DNA of 64,000 bases, taken from NCBI RefSeq assembly GCF_000814765.1, contig NZ_JWIC01000003.1, forward strand, positions 69,501-133,500. Reading direction: 5' to 3'. Under the pieces are notes generated by a model, which saw nothing but the letters and a program-made list of their open reading frames with translations, had not been told where the DNA came from and did not search any database. The stretch comes from Pseudoalteromonas luteoviolacea. Lineage in GTDB: Bacteria > Pseudomonadota > Gammaproteobacteria > Enterobacterales > Alteromonadaceae. Each line of letters opens with the position of its first letter. The first letter of the stretch is position 1. Position numbers and translations under genes: made by a program. Shown in pieces: positions 8,705 through 17,793 of the stretch.

Positions 8705-9226
8705 TTGGCAGTTATTTTGGGCATAGACCCTGGTTCGAGATTTACAGGTTATGGTGTTATTGAGCACCACGGTGCAAAGTTTAAATACTTAGGTAGCGGC
8801 TGTATCAAAGTTGGAGAGCATGATTTTCCGACTCGATTAAAAATGATATTTCAAGGCATTAGCCAGTTGATAGAGCAGTTTTCTCCAGACAGTTTTGCGA
8901 TAGAGCAAGTATTTATGGCACATAACCCAGACTCAGCACTAAAGCTTGGACAGGCTAGAGGTGCCGCCATTGTTGCAGCAACCATGCAAGATGTGGTTGT
9001 ACATGAATATTCGGCAAGGCAGATCAAGCAGGCTGTGGTGGGTACCGGTGGAGCCAATAAGTCTCAGGTGCAAGAAATGGTAAAACGTATTTTAAAGTTA
9101 CCGGGCACCCCACAAGCAGATGCTGCGGATGCATTGGCAATTGCAATTTGTCATGCACACTCTGAACAAAACTTAATTCGCTTAGCAGGCAATGCTAAAA
9201 AAACAGTTCGTGGAAGGTTAAGATAA
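8705..9226 (+). CDS. ruvC: Holliday junction endonuclease RuvC
   Basis: RuvC cleaves Holliday junctions. The 173-residue product opens with [15 protein letters not shown], which supplies the first catalytic Asp, followed by FAIEQVF (Glu) and the C-terminal [12 protein letters not shown], which completes the acidic active site. The start is a TTG at 8705, preceded by AGAGGG at good spacing. No in-frame ATG fits the conserved N-terminus. It is the first gene of ruvC-ruvA-ruvB, two bases before ruvA. Confidence 0.97.
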   Translation: MAVILGIDPGSRFTGYGVIEHHGAKFKYLGSGCIKVGEHDFPTRLKMIFQGISQLIEQFSPDSFAIEQVFMAHNPDSALKLGQARGAAIVAATMQDVVVHEYSARQIKQAVVGTGGANKSQVQEMVKRILKLPGTPQADAADALAIAICHAHSEQNLIRLAGNAKKTVRGRLR

Positions 9227-9228
9227 TT

Positions 9229-9846
9229 ATGATAGGTAAACTCAGTGGTACTTTATTAGAAAAGCAGCCGCCAGAAATTCTCATTGATGTAAATGGGGTA
9301 GGCTATGAAGTACAAATGCCGATGACTTGTTTCTACGAGCTGCCAAGTACGGGTCAGCCAGCAGCGATTTTCACACACTTTGTGGTTCGAGAGGATGCAC
9401 AATTGCTGTTTGGCTTTAATAATAAAACAGAGCGTGCTCTATTTAGAGAGCTGATTAAAGCAAATGGTGTTGGCCCCAAGCTCGCGCTTGCTATTTTGTC
9501 AGGGATGTCAGCTGAGCAGTTTGTGCAGTGTGTAAATCATGGTGATGCATCTACCCTAGTTAAAATTCCAGGTGTAGGTAAAAAGACCGCAGAGCGTCTA
9601 GTCTTAGAAATGAAAGACAAGTTAAAAGACTTTGGTCACGACTTGTTTACGCCATTTAGTGACAATGCCGTTATCCCGCCACAGGACGATCCTACGGTGG
9701 GTAATTTACCGGCTGATGACGCCATTGCTGCGTTGGTCGCATTGGGCTATAAAGCTGCGCAGGCACAAAAAGCGGTGAAAGCAGTAAAAGGCGATGGTTT
9801 AGATACCGAAACCATCATTAAAGAAGCGCTTAGGTCTATGATGTAA
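9229..9846 (+). CDS. ruvA: Holliday junction branch migration subunit RuvA
   Basis: RuvA tetramers bind the four-way junction and load RuvB. The 205-residue protein has the N-terminal OB fold ([20 protein letters not shown]), two helix-hairpin-helix motifs ([13 protein letters not shown] about residues 78-90 and [16 protein letters not shown] about 113-128), an acidic linker, and the C-terminal domain III that contacts RuvB ([19 protein letters not shown]). It is packed tightly between ruvC and ruvB, indicating one operon. Confidence 0.98.
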   Translation: MIGKLSGTLLEKQPPEILIDVNGVGYEVQMPMTCFYELPSTGQPAAIFTHFVVREDAQLLFGFNNKTERALFRELIKANGVGPKLALAILSGMSAEQFVQCVNHGDASTLVKIPGVGKKTAERLVLEMKDKLKDFGHDLFTPFSDNAVIPPQDDPTVGNLPADDAIAALVALGYKAAQAQKAVKAVKGDGLDTETIIKEALRSMM

Positions 9847-9848
9847 TT

Positions 9849-10850
9849 ATGATAGAAGCAGACAGACTAATTGAACCCGAAGTTCAGGGCAATGAAGAGC
9901 AAATAGATAGAGCTATTCGACCAAAGCTACTGAGTGACTATACCGGTCAGCCCCATGTGAAACAGCAAATGGAAATTTTCATTGAAGCTGCACGTTCACG
10001 TGAAGAAGCGCTGGATCATTTATTGATATTTGGCCCGCCAGGGTTAGGTAAAACAACCCTTGCAAATATCGTTGCCAATGAGTTGGGTGTGAATATTAAA
10101 ACGACATCAGGCCCTGTACTTGAGAAAGCGGGTGATTTGGCTGCTATGTTGACCAACCTTGAAGAAGGTGATGTGTTATTCATTGATGAGATCCATCGTC
10201 TTAGTCCGCAAGTGGAAGAAATCTTATATCCGGCAATGGAAGACTATCAACTGGATATTATGATAGGTGAAGGGCCTGCTGCACGCTCTATCAAGTTGGA
10301 CTTACCGCCATTTACATTGGTCGGTGCGACGACTAGAGCGGGCTCGTTGACTTCACCGCTCAGAGACCGATTTGGTATTGTGCAAAGGCTTGAGTTTTAC
10401 TCGGTGGATGACTTGTCACAAATTGTCAGCCGTTCAGCACACTTCTTAAATTTGGAAACAACCGAAGAAGGCGCTCGCGAAGTTGCTAAAAGAGCACGCG
10501 GAACGCCGAGGATCGCAAACCGTCTGCTACGTCGTGTTCGTGACTTTGCTGATGTGAAAGGAGATGGAAGCGTTGATAAAACCATTGCTAACCAAGCATT
10601 AGATATGGTTGATGTGGATAAATGTGGTTTTGACTATATGGACAGAAAGTATTTGCTGGCCATTATAGAGAAGTTTACTGGCGGACCTGTGGGTCTTGAT
10701 AACCTCGCTGCGGCAATTGGTGAGGAGAAAGAGACAATAGAAGACGTGATAGAGCCTTACCTTATTCAACAAGGCTTTATCCAGCGTACGCCAAGAGGGC
10801 GAATCGTATCTGATAGGGCATATCTGCACTTTGACCTTGCCAAAGAATAA
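9849..10850 (+). CDS. ruvB: Holliday junction branch migration ATPase RuvB
   Basis: RuvB is the AAA+ motor that drives branch migration. Walker A is [12 protein letters not shown] (about residues 61-72), Walker B is LFIDEIHRL (about 113-121), sensor 1 lies in [11 protein letters not shown] and the winged-helix domain ends in [16 protein letters not shown]. The 333-residue length is standard. It starts two bases after the ruvA stop and closes the operon with a terminator. Confidence 0.98.
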   Translation: MIEADRLIEPEVQGNEEQIDRAIRPKLLSDYTGQPHVKQQMEIFIEAARSREEALDHLLIFGPPGLGKTTLANIVANELGVNIKTTSGPVLEKAGDLAAMLTNLEEGDVLFIDEIHRLSPQVEEILYPAMEDYQLDIMIGEGPAARSIKLDLPPFTLVGATTRAGSLTSPLRDRFGIVQRLEFYSVDDLSQIVSRSAHFLNLETTEEGAREVAKRARGTPRIANRLLRRVRDFADVKGDGSVDKTIANQALDMVDVDKCGFDYMDRKYLLAIIEKFTGGPVGLDNLAAAIGEEKETIEDVIEPYLIQQGFIQRTPRGRIVSDRAYLHFDLAKE

Positions 10851-10860
10851 CCGCAATTAA

Positions 10861-10886
10861 GCCATCGTATTTATGATGGCTTTTTT
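10861..10886 (+). terminator. Rho-independent terminator after ruvB
   Basis: The stem GCCATC-GTATTTAT-GATGGC is followed by six T residues, ten bases after the ruvB stop. Confidence 0.88.
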
Positions 10887-10939
10887 AATGGTATTCATTT
10901 GAATTTGCCAACCTTTCAATCTGAACTCAAATTTCAGAC

Positions 10940-10967
10940 AAAAAAAAGCCCGCACATATGTGCGGGC
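10940..10967 (-). terminator. Strong minus-strand Rho-independent terminator
   Basis: The perfect 20-base palindrome GCCCGCACATATGTGCGGGC (10948-10967) is followed, reading the minus strand, by eight U residues. No annotated minus-strand gene lies upstream of it, which is the main evidence for an unannotated transcript. Confidence 0.9.
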
Positions 10968-11155
10968 GAAAACAACAAGTTGAAGGAAGTAATCCAGGGA
11001 ACTGATGAGTCTGTTAAGGTTTTATCCAAAAGGTTCTCATCAAAAGCAACAGAGTAAATCAGAACTCTATCACTCGGTAACTGGCTTTGCATTGCGTTAA
11101 GCAGTGCGCTCAGTACAGGGTGTATATTAGAGATCTTATGGGTTATTATCAAACT
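10940..11155 (-). ncRNA. Candidate small RNA (about 215 nt)
   Basis: A minus-strand transcription unit is bounded by a perfect TATAAT at 11167-11162 and a very strong terminator at 10967-10940. The -35 region is weak. A 72-codon frame overlaps it (10934-11152), but that frame starts at TTG without a ribosome-binding site and reads through the terminator hairpin, so a non-coding RNA is the better reading. I do not recognise the family (not GcvB, Qrr or 6S by eye). A small leader or peptide gene cannot be excluded. Confidence 0.5.
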
Positions 11156-11167
11156 AGAAAAATTATA

Positions 11168-11669
11168 TCTTTCAGATAAAAATAACTAATGCGAATGCTA
11201 TTTACCATTTTTTACATTGCTAAAATATGCTGATATGAATGGCTGTATCTGTATGATTTAATTGGTTTTGTACTATTTATGCTCAAATTGTAAATATTAG
11301 ATAATTTGTTGTTAATTGGTATTACCAATGATGTTTTGAGCATTTATTCGTGCAAAGTGAATAAATCCCTTACTTTATGCATTCTGAGTAAATAATTACG
11401 CTTGTTCTGATGGGGAGGAATAAAAATGTTAATTAATCAGTGAAATCGGAAAATAAAATGATTTAAATACCGAAACAAACATATGGGGCTATAAAAGTCT
11501 TGCTAACTTAGACATTGTGCTATTTATCGACATTTAAGCTAATTTTATAGCTTTGTCGTTGTAAGGCCTTATTTGTGTGGTTAAACTACCTGAACCTTTT
11601 GTCGTGCTTGAAGTCTATCTGTTTAAAGGCGCCATGCCAGGTACACATTATTATTAGGAGTGTTAAAAC
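11168..11669. other. AT-rich gene-free region upstream of tolQ
   Basis: About 500 bases contain no supportable gene. A tiny frame of five codons (ATG at 11425) has an unusually good ribosome-binding site (GGGGAGGAAT), and a 27-codon fragment ends in the tolQ ribosome-binding site region. Neither resembles a known protein. ybgC, the thioesterase gene often found directly before tolQ, is not here. The region presumably holds the tol operon promoter and a leader. Confidence 0.5.
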
Positions 11670-12374
11670 GTGGAATCGGGTTTAAATTTCATCGATCTAA
11701 TCTTAGAAGCCAGTGTGCTGGTTCAACTTGTTATGTTGACACTAGTTGGCATGTCCATCGCGTCGTGGGCGATTATATTCCAACGCCGTTCGGTCATAGC
11801 AGAAGCACAAAGCGAAGCTCGAAAGTTTGAACAACAGTTTTGGTCAGGCATGGACTTAGGCAAGTTATACAATGAAATTACGGCACGTTCAGGCAGCTCT
11901 AAAGGGTTAGAGGCGCTATTTGTGGCGGGGTTCAAAGAATTTGCGAGACACAAAAAGAACAATACGGGCTCAGCGAATATGATTTTAGATGGTACACATC
12001 GCTCCATGCGTGTTGCACTCTCTCGCGAAGTAGAAAAACTAGAAACCAGTTTGTCGTTTTTAGCGACTGTTGGCTCTATCAGTCCTTACATCGGTCTATT
12101 CGGTACGGTTTGGGGTATTATGACTGCATTTATTGCTTTGGGTAATGTGCAGCAAGCAACACTACAAATGGTTGCGCCGGGTATTGCCGAGGCTCTGATT
12201 GCAACCGCGATGGGTCTATTTGCAGCTATCCCTGCGGTAATGGCTTATAACCGATTCGCAAAACACGTTGAAAAGCTTGAAGTAAACTACGCCAACTTTA
12301 TGGAAGAGTTTGCTAATATATTGCATCGTCAAGCAGCCACTTTAGTGGAGACAAAAGCCAATGTATCAGCCTAA
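11670..12374 (+). CDS. tolQ: Tol-Pal system proton channel subunit TolQ
   Basis: TolQ forms, with TolR, the inner-membrane proton channel that energises TolA. The 234-residue protein has three membrane segments (about residues 15-37, 134-156 and 168-190), with the conserved proline/glycine-rich second and third helices ([20 protein letters not shown] and [20 protein letters not shown]). The start is GTG at 11670, preceded by AGGAG. It overlaps tolR by 14 bases. Confidence 0.97.
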   Translation: MESGLNFIDLILEASVLVQLVMLTLVGMSIASWAIIFQRRSVIAEAQSEARKFEQQFWSGMDLGKLYNEITARSGSSKGLEALFVAGFKEFARHKKNNTGSANMILDGTHRSMRVALSREVEKLETSLSFLATVGSISPYIGLFGTVWGIMTAFIALGNVQQATLQMVAPGIAEALIATAMGLFAAIPAVMAYNRFAKHVEKLEVNYANFMEEFANILHRQAATLVETKANVSA

Positions 12375-12789
12375 GAAAAGAAGACCTGTGGCTGAGATCA
12401 ATGTAGTGCCCTACATTGATGTCATGTTGGTGCTGTTGATTATCTTTATGGCAACGGCACCGCTAATCACCCATGGTGTAAAAGTGGATTTACCACAAAT
12501 GCAGGAGTCAGATTTAGTTGAAACTAAAGATGCACCGCCGATTATTGCCAGTATTGATGCAGAGGGCCGTTATTACGTATCTGTCGGTACCGATCCGGAA
12601 GCGCCGATGGATGCAGTTGAAGTTGCAGCGGTTATCAAATTAAAACTGCAGCAAAACCCTGATACACCTGTGATGATTAAAGGCTCTGGTCGTGTTTCAT
12701 ATCAAGAAGTTTTATTACTTATGGACTTTTTGAAAAATGCGGGAGTGCCTTCTGTCGGCCTGATGACCAAATCGTTTGAGGATAATTAA
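12361..12789 (+). CDS. tolR: Tol-Pal system protein TolR
   Basis: TolR is the ExbD-like partner of TolQ. The 142-residue product has a short cytoplasmic tail, one membrane helix (about residues 17-36) containing the essential Asp in [20 protein letters not shown], and a periplasmic domain that closes the channel and contacts peptidoglycan. It begins inside the end of tolQ, and its stop overlaps the tolA start by one base (TAATG), which suggests translational coupling. Confidence 0.97.
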   Translation: MYQPKKRRPVAEINVVPYIDVMLVLLIIFMATAPLITHGVKVDLPQMQESDLVETKDAPPIIASIDAEGRYYVSVGTDPEAPMDAVEVAAVIKLKLQQNPDTPVMIKGSGRVSYQEVLLLMDFLKNAGVPSVGLMTKSFEDN

Positions 12790-13727
12790 TGGATGCGTTA
12801 ACAAGCGGAATTATTAAGTCGTTTCTGCTTCACATCGCGTTAGCGGGTATGCTGTTTGCCTCAGCTAATTTGCAAATGTCTAAACCCACGGTAATGCACG
12901 TGCAATTAAATCCAGTTATGCAAGAAGAGCAAGAAAAAGCGGTTTCAGCTATTTCTGTCGATCAACGTGCTGTGAAGCGGAAAATTGCAGAGCTTAAGCA
13001 AGCTGAAGATGCCAAAAAACGCGCTGAAGAAAAGCGTATTCGAGACCTAGAACGTCGCGCGGTACAAGCACGTAAAGATCGTGAAGCGGAAGCAAGGCGC
13101 ATCAAAAAGCTTGAACAGCAACGTCAAGCAAAGTTAGCTGAAAAGCGCAAAGCTGAAGCGCAAGCGAAAAAGGCCCGTGAGGTTGAGCAAAAGCAGCGTG
13201 CAGATGCAGAAAAAGCGAGAAAAGAAAAATTACAAGCAGAGCAAGCAGCAAAAGCGGCGGCTGCAAAACGTAAATCCGAAGAGGAGCGTTTAAGACAAGC
13301 TGAAGCTCAGCGAAAACGCCAAGAAGAAGAGGCGAAACGCAAAGCCGAGGCGGCAGAACAAGCGCGTCAAAAAGCCTTGCAAGAGCAACTATTGCAGGAG
13401 CAATTAGCACAAGAGCAAGCGGCGCGCGCTAAAGTACGGCAACAACAAGTCCTTGGCGAAGTAGATAAATACAAAGCGCTGATCATGCAGCGTATTCAGT
13501 CTAACTTGTTAATTGACGAAAAAATGAAGGGTAAGCAATGTCGTTTGAACATTCGCTTGGGCTTTAACGGCTTGGTTACTCAAGCTAATTCGTTAGGTGG
13601 AGACAAATTAGTGTGTGAAGCGGCACTTCGTGCGGTTCGTATGGCAGATACATTGCCTGTTTCGAAAGACAAAGATGTGTTTGAACAACTTAAGAATATT
13701 AATTTAACGATTAAACCCAATCTTTAA
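12789..13727 (+). CDS. tolA: Tol-Pal energy transducer TolA
   Basis: TolA spans the periplasm and connects TolQR to Pal at the outer membrane. The 312-residue protein has an N-terminal membrane anchor (about residues 9-26), a long Ala/Lys/Glu/Gln-rich helical domain II (about 45-220, with blocks such as KRKAEAQAKKAREVEQKQ), and the compact C-terminal domain III with the two conserved cysteines (GKQCRLNIRL and DKLVCEAALRAV). It is shorter than E. coli TolA (about 420) because domain II is shorter. Confidence 0.95.
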   Translation: MDALTSGIIKSFLLHIALAGMLFASANLQMSKPTVMHVQLNPVMQEEQEKAVSAISVDQRAVKRKIAELKQAEDAKKRAEEKRIRDLERRAVQARKDREAEARRIKKLEQQRQAKLAEKRKAEAQAKKAREVEQKQRADAEKARKEKLQAEQAAKAAAAKRKSEEERLRQAEAQRKRQEEEAKRKAEAAEQARQKALQEQLLQEQLAQEQAARAKVRQQQVLGEVDKYKALIMQRIQSNLLIDEKMKGKQCRLNIRLGFNGLVTQANSLGGDKLVCEAALRAVRMADTLPVSKDKDVFEQLKNINLTIKPNL

Positions 13728-13736
13728 AGGAAAACC

Positions 13737-15095
13737 ATGTTAAAGCATTTAAAAAACATAGTTCTGGTTTTTGCTTTTAGTATGACAACACTCGCCCATG
13801 CGGCGTTAGAAATTGTCATCACTGAAGGCGTCGACAGTGCACGACCTTTAGGTGTTGTGCCATTTAAATACATCGGTAACGGTGAAGCTCCTTCAGAGAT
13901 TAGTTCAGTTGTTGCGGCAGATTTGATGCGCAGTGGTAAATTTAAAGCGGTATCGGAAGATCAGATGCCGCAGTTACCGACCACAGATGAAGAGGTCGAT
14001 TATGACGCTTGGGTTAATTTAGGTGTTGAAGCGATTATTGTGGGCACCATTACTCAACAGCCAGCGAATCGCTTTTTGGTAAAGTATGAGTTGATCGATG
14101 TTTTACGGGCGCAGATCACAGGTGGTGAAACGCGCATGATGAGCAACGGCAAATTAATGAAAAGCCAAGACCATATTTTGGAAAGCCGTCAAAGTGTGAT
14201 TGACAGTGATTCATTCAGATACTATTCACACCAGATAAGTGATGTGGTCTATGAGGCTTTAACTGGCGAGCGCGGCGCGTTTAGAACGAAAATTGCTTAT
14301 GTGATTGTGCGAGAAGAGCAAGATAAGCCTTACCAGCTCGTGGTTGCAGATTATGACGGCTTTAATGAGCAAGTGTTACTGCGTTCAAAAGAGCCGCTCA
14401 TGTCACCTGCATGGTCTCCAGATGGTAATAAATTAGCGTATGTGACCTTTGAAAATCGTCAATCTCAGGTCTATGTTCAAGATATATACACTGGCAAGCG
14501 TGAAAAACTGACCAGTTACCCTGGTATCAATGGTGCACCACAGTTTTCGCCAGATGGCACACAAATGCTGGTTGTTTTGTCTAAAGATAAAGGCGGTGCA
14601 ACAGAGGTGTACTTGATTGATTTAGAAACGCGTGTCGAAAAGCGCCTAACTAAGCATAGAAGTATAGATACTGAGCCAAGTTGGCACCCAAATGGTCGAG
14701 AAATTGTGTATACGTCTGAAAGGGGTGGTAATGCCCAGATTTATAAGTTAAATTTAGATACTGGTAGATCTAGACGTGTGACCTTTGACGGCGACATGAA
14801 CTTAGCGGGTTCAATTACGCCAGATGGTAAACAATTAGTAATGGTAAATCGCACGCTAGGTCAGTACCATATAGCAAAGAAAGAATTTGATTCAGGGCTG
14901 TTTCAGGTGTTAACTCGTACGAGACTCGATGAATCACCGAGTATTGCGCCGAACGGCTCTATGATTATTTACAGTACCCTGCATAATAATAAGCAGGTTT
15001 TGGCCCTGGTGTCGATGGACGGTCGCTTTAAAGCGAGATTGCCAGTACTTGACGGGCAAGTGAAGGCACCGGCCTGGTCGCCGTTTTTACAGTAA
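13737..15095 (+). CDS. tolB: Tol-Pal system periplasmic beta-propeller TolB
   Basis: TolB binds Pal and is displaced by TolA during outer-membrane constriction. The 452-residue precursor has a cleavable signal peptide (about residues 1-22, ending AHA), an N-terminal mixed domain, and a six-bladed beta-propeller made of repeats such as [32 protein letters not shown] and [16 protein letters not shown]. It starts nine bases after tolA, with AAAGGAAA as ribosome-binding site. Confidence 0.98.
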   Translation: MLKHLKNIVLVFAFSMTTLAHAALEIVITEGVDSARPLGVVPFKYIGNGEAPSEISSVVAADLMRSGKFKAVSEDQMPQLPTTDEEVDYDAWVNLGVEAIIVGTITQQPANRFLVKYELIDVLRAQITGGETRMMSNGKLMKSQDHILESRQSVIDSDSFRYYSHQISDVVYEALTGERGAFRTKIAYVIVREEQDKPYQLVVADYDGFNEQVLLRSKEPLMSPAWSPDGNKLAYVTFENRQSQVYVQDIYTGKREKLTSYPGINGAPQFSPDGTQMLVVLSKDKGGATEVYLIDLETRVEKRLTKHRSIDTEPSWHPNGREIVYTSERGGNAQIYKLNLDTGRSRRVTFDGDMNLAGSITPDGKQLVMVNRTLGQYHIAKKEFDSGLFQVLTRTRLDESPSIAPNGSMIIYSTLHNNKQVLALVSMDGRFKARLPVLDGQVKAPAWSPFLQ

Positions 15096-15136
15096 TATTT
15101 ACTGGTTAGACTTATAAAGATATAGGAATATACTCG

Positions 15137-15670
15137 ATGCAACTTAACAAAACTTTAAAGGCTTTATTGGTAGCGTTGCCTGTAATGACTTTAGCTGCAT
15201 GTAGCTCATCATCTGGTGATGTTGACGGTGGTGATAGCCAGCAGACAAATGCTTCTTCTAACAGCAATGACAAGGTTGATGTAAACACAATCGACCGTCC
15301 AAAAACAGCTGCAGAGATCCAACAAGAGAAGTACGAAACGTTGCGTCAAGAGCAAATCGTATACTTCGACTTTGACCGCTCTACAGTACGTAGCGAATAT
15401 GTTGAGTTACTACAAGCACACGCAGACTTCCTAGTGAAAAACCCAAGTGTAAAAGTACTTGTTGAAGGTCACGCAGATGAGCGTGGTACACCTGAGTACA
15501 ACATCGCACTAGGTGAAAGCCGTGGTAAGTCAGTTGCTAAATACCTTGAGAGCCTAGGTGTTTCTGAAAGCCAAATCTCTGTAGTGAGCTATGGTGAAGA
15601 AAAACCAATGGTTAAGTCGCGCACAGAAGAAGCTTTTGCTAAGAACCGTCGCGCGGTATTGGTATACTAA
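15137..15670 (+). CDS. pal: Peptidoglycan-associated lipoprotein Pal
   Basis: Pal is an outer-membrane lipoprotein that anchors the membrane to peptidoglycan. The signal ends in the lipobox LAAC (Cys about 22), followed by a Ser/Asn-rich linker. The C-terminal OmpA-like domain carries [10 protein letters not shown] and the diaminopimelate-binding [20 protein letters not shown] region. The 177-residue length is normal. Codon use in the second half is noticeably more optimised than in tolB, as expected for an abundant protein. Confidence 0.98.
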   Translation: MQLNKTLKALLVALPVMTLAACSSSSGDVDGGDSQQTNASSNSNDKVDVNTIDRPKTAAEIQQEKYETLRQEQIVYFDFDRSTVRSEYVELLQAHADFLVKNPSVKVLVEGHADERGTPEYNIALGESRGKSVAKYLESLGVSESQISVVSYGEEKPMVKSRTEEAFAKNRRAVLVY

Positions 15671-15687
15671 TTTAGACAAGAGATGTT

Positions 15688-16443
15688 ATGAAGCCGAAAA
15701 CTATTTTGGCAGCCATCATCTTTCTTAGCGGGAGCTCCCAGGTTTGGGCAGCTCCCGCTACTGTTTATGATGCTGCAAATACTCAAAAGTCGCTTGAACA
15801 GCGCGTTGCCGAACTCGAAAATATGATGACAAATCGAAATCGAGTACAAGCCGATCTTCAGTTACAGTTGCAGCAATTGCAAGATGAAGTTAGCCAAGTT
15901 CGTGGCTTTACTGATGAGCAAAGCTACAAACTGGAAAAAGTGTTGCAGCGCCAACGTGAGCTGTATCAAGAAATTGAAAACCGTGTTAGTCAGGTTTATG
16001 AGCAAACCAAGTCTGATATTGCTGCGACGGCCATTCCTACAGTCGGTGAGCAAGCGGTGAGTTCTAACTTATCTGAAAATGAAGCTTATGACCGTGCTGT
16101 TGCTCTGATCATGAAGGATAAGCGCTATGATGCGGCGATCCCAGAGTTTCAAAGCTTTTTGCAACAATTCCCAGAGTCAGTATATATTCCTAATGCGCAT
16201 TATTGGTTAGGCCAGCTACAATCTATAAAAAGCAAGCCTGCTGAAGCGATTAAGCACTTTACCATTGTTGTCGAGCAGTTCCCTGACTCAAACAAGCGTC
16301 CTGATGCGATGTTGAAGCTTGGCACATTGGCTGCAAATGCCGGAGACAAGGCAAAAGCGACAGAATTGTTCAATGCGTTGATAAAAGAATACCCAAGCAC
16401 CACTGCTGCAAAATTAGCAACAGAGCGTTTATCTAAGCTGTAA
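15688..16443 (+). CDS. cpoB: Cell division coordinator CpoB (YbgF)
   Basis: CpoB links Tol energy to PBP1b-LpoB peptidoglycan synthesis at the septum. The 251-residue precursor has a signal peptide (about residues 1-22), a coiled-coil region (about 28-100, with ELENMMTNRNRVQADLQ) that trimerises in homologues, and a C-terminal TPR domain (about 130-251). It is the last gene of the tol-pal cluster and is followed, as in E. coli, by tRNA-Lys genes and nadA. An LpoB homologue is encoded at 47.2-47.8 kb in this window. Confidence 0.95.
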   Translation: MKPKTILAAIIFLSGSSQVWAAPATVYDAANTQKSLEQRVAELENMMTNRNRVQADLQLQLQQLQDEVSQVRGFTDEQSYKLEKVLQRQRELYQEIENRVSQVYEQTKSDIAATAIPTVGEQAVSSNLSENEAYDRAVALIMKDKRYDAAIPEFQSFLQQFPESVYIPNAHYWLGQLQSIKSKPAEAIKHFTIVVEQFPDSNKRPDAMLKLGTLAANAGDKAKATELFNALIKEYPSTTAAKLATERLSKL

Positions 16444-16518
16444 TAAGCTGCTTTGTGAACACTGTGGTGTAAAAATAGGCGCTTAGGCATAAAATTTAAA
16501 AAAAACAGCGTAATTCAG

Positions 16519-16546
16519 TTGCACTAGAATTTTAAATAAGTATTAT
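16519..16546 (+). promoter_or_regulatory. Promoter of the tRNA-Lys array
   Basis: TTGCAC (16519-16524) and TATTAT (16541-16546) with a 16-base spacer are followed by a GC-rich discriminator (GCGCCCGC), the arrangement expected for stringently controlled stable-RNA promoters. The first tRNA begins 48 bases downstream. Confidence 0.6.
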
Positions 16547-16594
16547 AAGCGCCCGCAGCAGGCGATACGTTATAAACATCTTGCTGCAATGAGT

Positions 16595-16670
16595 GGGTCA
16601 TTAGCTCAGTTGGTAGAGCAGTGGACTTTTAATCCATTGGTCGATGGTTCGAGTCCATCATGACCCACCA
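16595..16670 (+). tRNA. tRNA-Lys (TTT), copy 1 of 11
   Basis: The 76-base cloverleaf has encoded CCA. The acceptor stem GGGTCAT pairs with ATGACCC, and the anticodon loop CTTTTAA places TTT. It is the only copy preceded by GAGT; the other ten are preceded by GAGC. Confidence 0.98.
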
Positions 16671-16694
16671 CTTTTGCTTAATTTTGATATGAGC

Positions 16695-16770
16695 GGGTCA
16701 TTAGCTCAGTTGGTAGAGCAGTGGACTTTTAATCCATTGGTCGATGGTTCGAGTCCATCATGACCCACCA
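16695..16770 (+). tRNA. tRNA-Lys (TTT), copy 2 of 11
   Basis: Identical to copy 1 over all 76 bases; 24-base spacer from copy 1. Confidence 0.98.
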
Positions 16771-16792
16771 TTAAGCTTAAAATATCCAGAGC

Positions 16793-16868
16793 GGGTCATT
16801 AGCTCAGTTGGTAGAGCAGTGGACTTTTAATCCATTGGTCGATGGTTCGAGTCCATCATGACCCACCA
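16793..16868 (+). tRNA. tRNA-Lys (TTT), copy 3 of 11
   Basis: Identical to copy 1; 22-base spacer from copy 2. Confidence 0.98.
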
Positions 16869-16895
16869 TTTTAAGTGTTATTCATATCCCCGAGC

Positions 16896-16971
16896 GGGTC
16901 ATTAGCTCAGTTGGTAGAGCAGTGGACTTTTAATCCATTGGTCGATGGTTCGAGTCCATCATGACCCACCA
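16896..16971 (+). tRNA. tRNA-Lys (TTT), copy 4 of 11
   Basis: Identical to copy 1; 27-base spacer from copy 3, the longest in the array. Confidence 0.98.
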
Positions 16972-16995
16972 TTTAAGCACATCCATATCCAGAGC

Positions 16996-17071
16996 GGGTC
17001 ATTAGCTCAGTTGGTAGAGCAGTGGACTTTTAATCCATTGGTCGATGGTTCGAGTCCATCATGACCCACCA
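16996..17071 (+). tRNA. tRNA-Lys (TTT), copy 5 of 11
   Basis: Identical to copy 1; 24-base spacer from copy 4. Confidence 0.98.
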
Positions 17072-17096
17072 TTAGCTTAACCCTGGATATCAGAGC

Positions 17097-17172
17097 GGGT
17101 CATTAGCTCAGTTGGTAGAGCAGTGGACTTTTAATCCATTGGTCGATGGTTCGAGTCCATCATGACCCACCA
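17097..17172 (+). tRNA. tRNA-Lys (TTT), copy 6 of 11
   Basis: Identical to copy 1; 25-base spacer from copy 5. Confidence 0.98.
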
Positions 17173-17194
17173 TTAAGCTTAAAATTTCCCGAGC

Positions 17195-17270
17195 GGGTCA
17201 TTAGCTCAGTTGGTAGAGCAGTGGACTTTTAATCCATTGGTCGATGGTTCGAGTCCATCATGACCCACCA
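17195..17270 (+). tRNA. tRNA-Lys (TTT), copy 7 of 11
   Basis: Identical to copy 1; 22-base spacer from copy 6. Confidence 0.98.
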
Positions 17271-17295
17271 TTTAAGCTTAAACAATTTCCCGAGC

Positions 17296-17371
17296 GGGTC
17301 ATTAGCTCAGTTGGTAGAGCAGTGGACTTTTAATCCATTGGTCGATGGTTCGAGTCCATCATGACCCACCA
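17296..17371 (+). tRNA. tRNA-Lys (TTT), copy 8 of 11
   Basis: Identical to copy 1; 25-base spacer from copy 7. Confidence 0.98.
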
Positions 17372-17396
17372 TTATTAAGCTAAAAAATTCTTGAGC

Positions 17397-17472
17397 GGGT
17401 CATTAGCTCAGTTGGTAGAGCAGTGGACTTTTAATCCATTGGTCGATGGTTCGAGTCCATCATGACCCACCA
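17397..17472 (+). tRNA. tRNA-Lys (TTT), copy 9 of 11
   Basis: Identical to copy 1; 25-base spacer from copy 8. Confidence 0.98.
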
Positions 17473-17495
17473 TTCAAGTCTAAAACTTCCCGAGC

Positions 17496-17571
17496 GGGTC
17501 ATTAGCTCAGTTGGTAGAGCAGTGGACTTTTAATCCATTGGTCGATGGTTCGAGTCCATCATGACCCACCA
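17496..17571 (+). tRNA. tRNA-Lys (TTT), copy 10 of 11
   Basis: Identical to copy 1; 23-base spacer from copy 9. Confidence 0.98.
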
Positions 17572-17595
17572 TTCAAGTTTAAAATCTCCTCGAGC

Positions 17596-17671
17596 GGGTC
17601 ATTAGCTCAGTTGGTAGAGCAGTGGACTTTTAATCCATTGGTCGATGGTTCGAGTCCATCATGACCCACCA
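17596..17671 (+). tRNA. tRNA-Lys (TTT), copy 11 of 11
   Basis: Identical to copy 1; 24-base spacer from copy 10. It is followed by about 120 AT-rich bases leading to nadA, with no clear terminator hairpin. Confidence 0.98.
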
Positions 17672-17793
17672 TTATCTTTTCGATCCTTTTATTCTTAAAT
17701 ATTCTTTGTGAATCTCGTCTATTACTAGGATTATCTCCGTATTTTTCGTATAATTCGCGGCAATTATGCAATGTGGACTATGTGGTCGAGAGA

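Noticed and set aside
10934-11152. 72-codon protein gene
   Set aside because: TTG start, no ribosome-binding site, and it reads through a strong terminator; a small RNA is more likely.
16595-17671. CRISPR-like array
   Set aside because: The 76-base repeats with 22-27-base spacers are tRNA-Lys genes; spacers share a common pattern and no cas genes are present.
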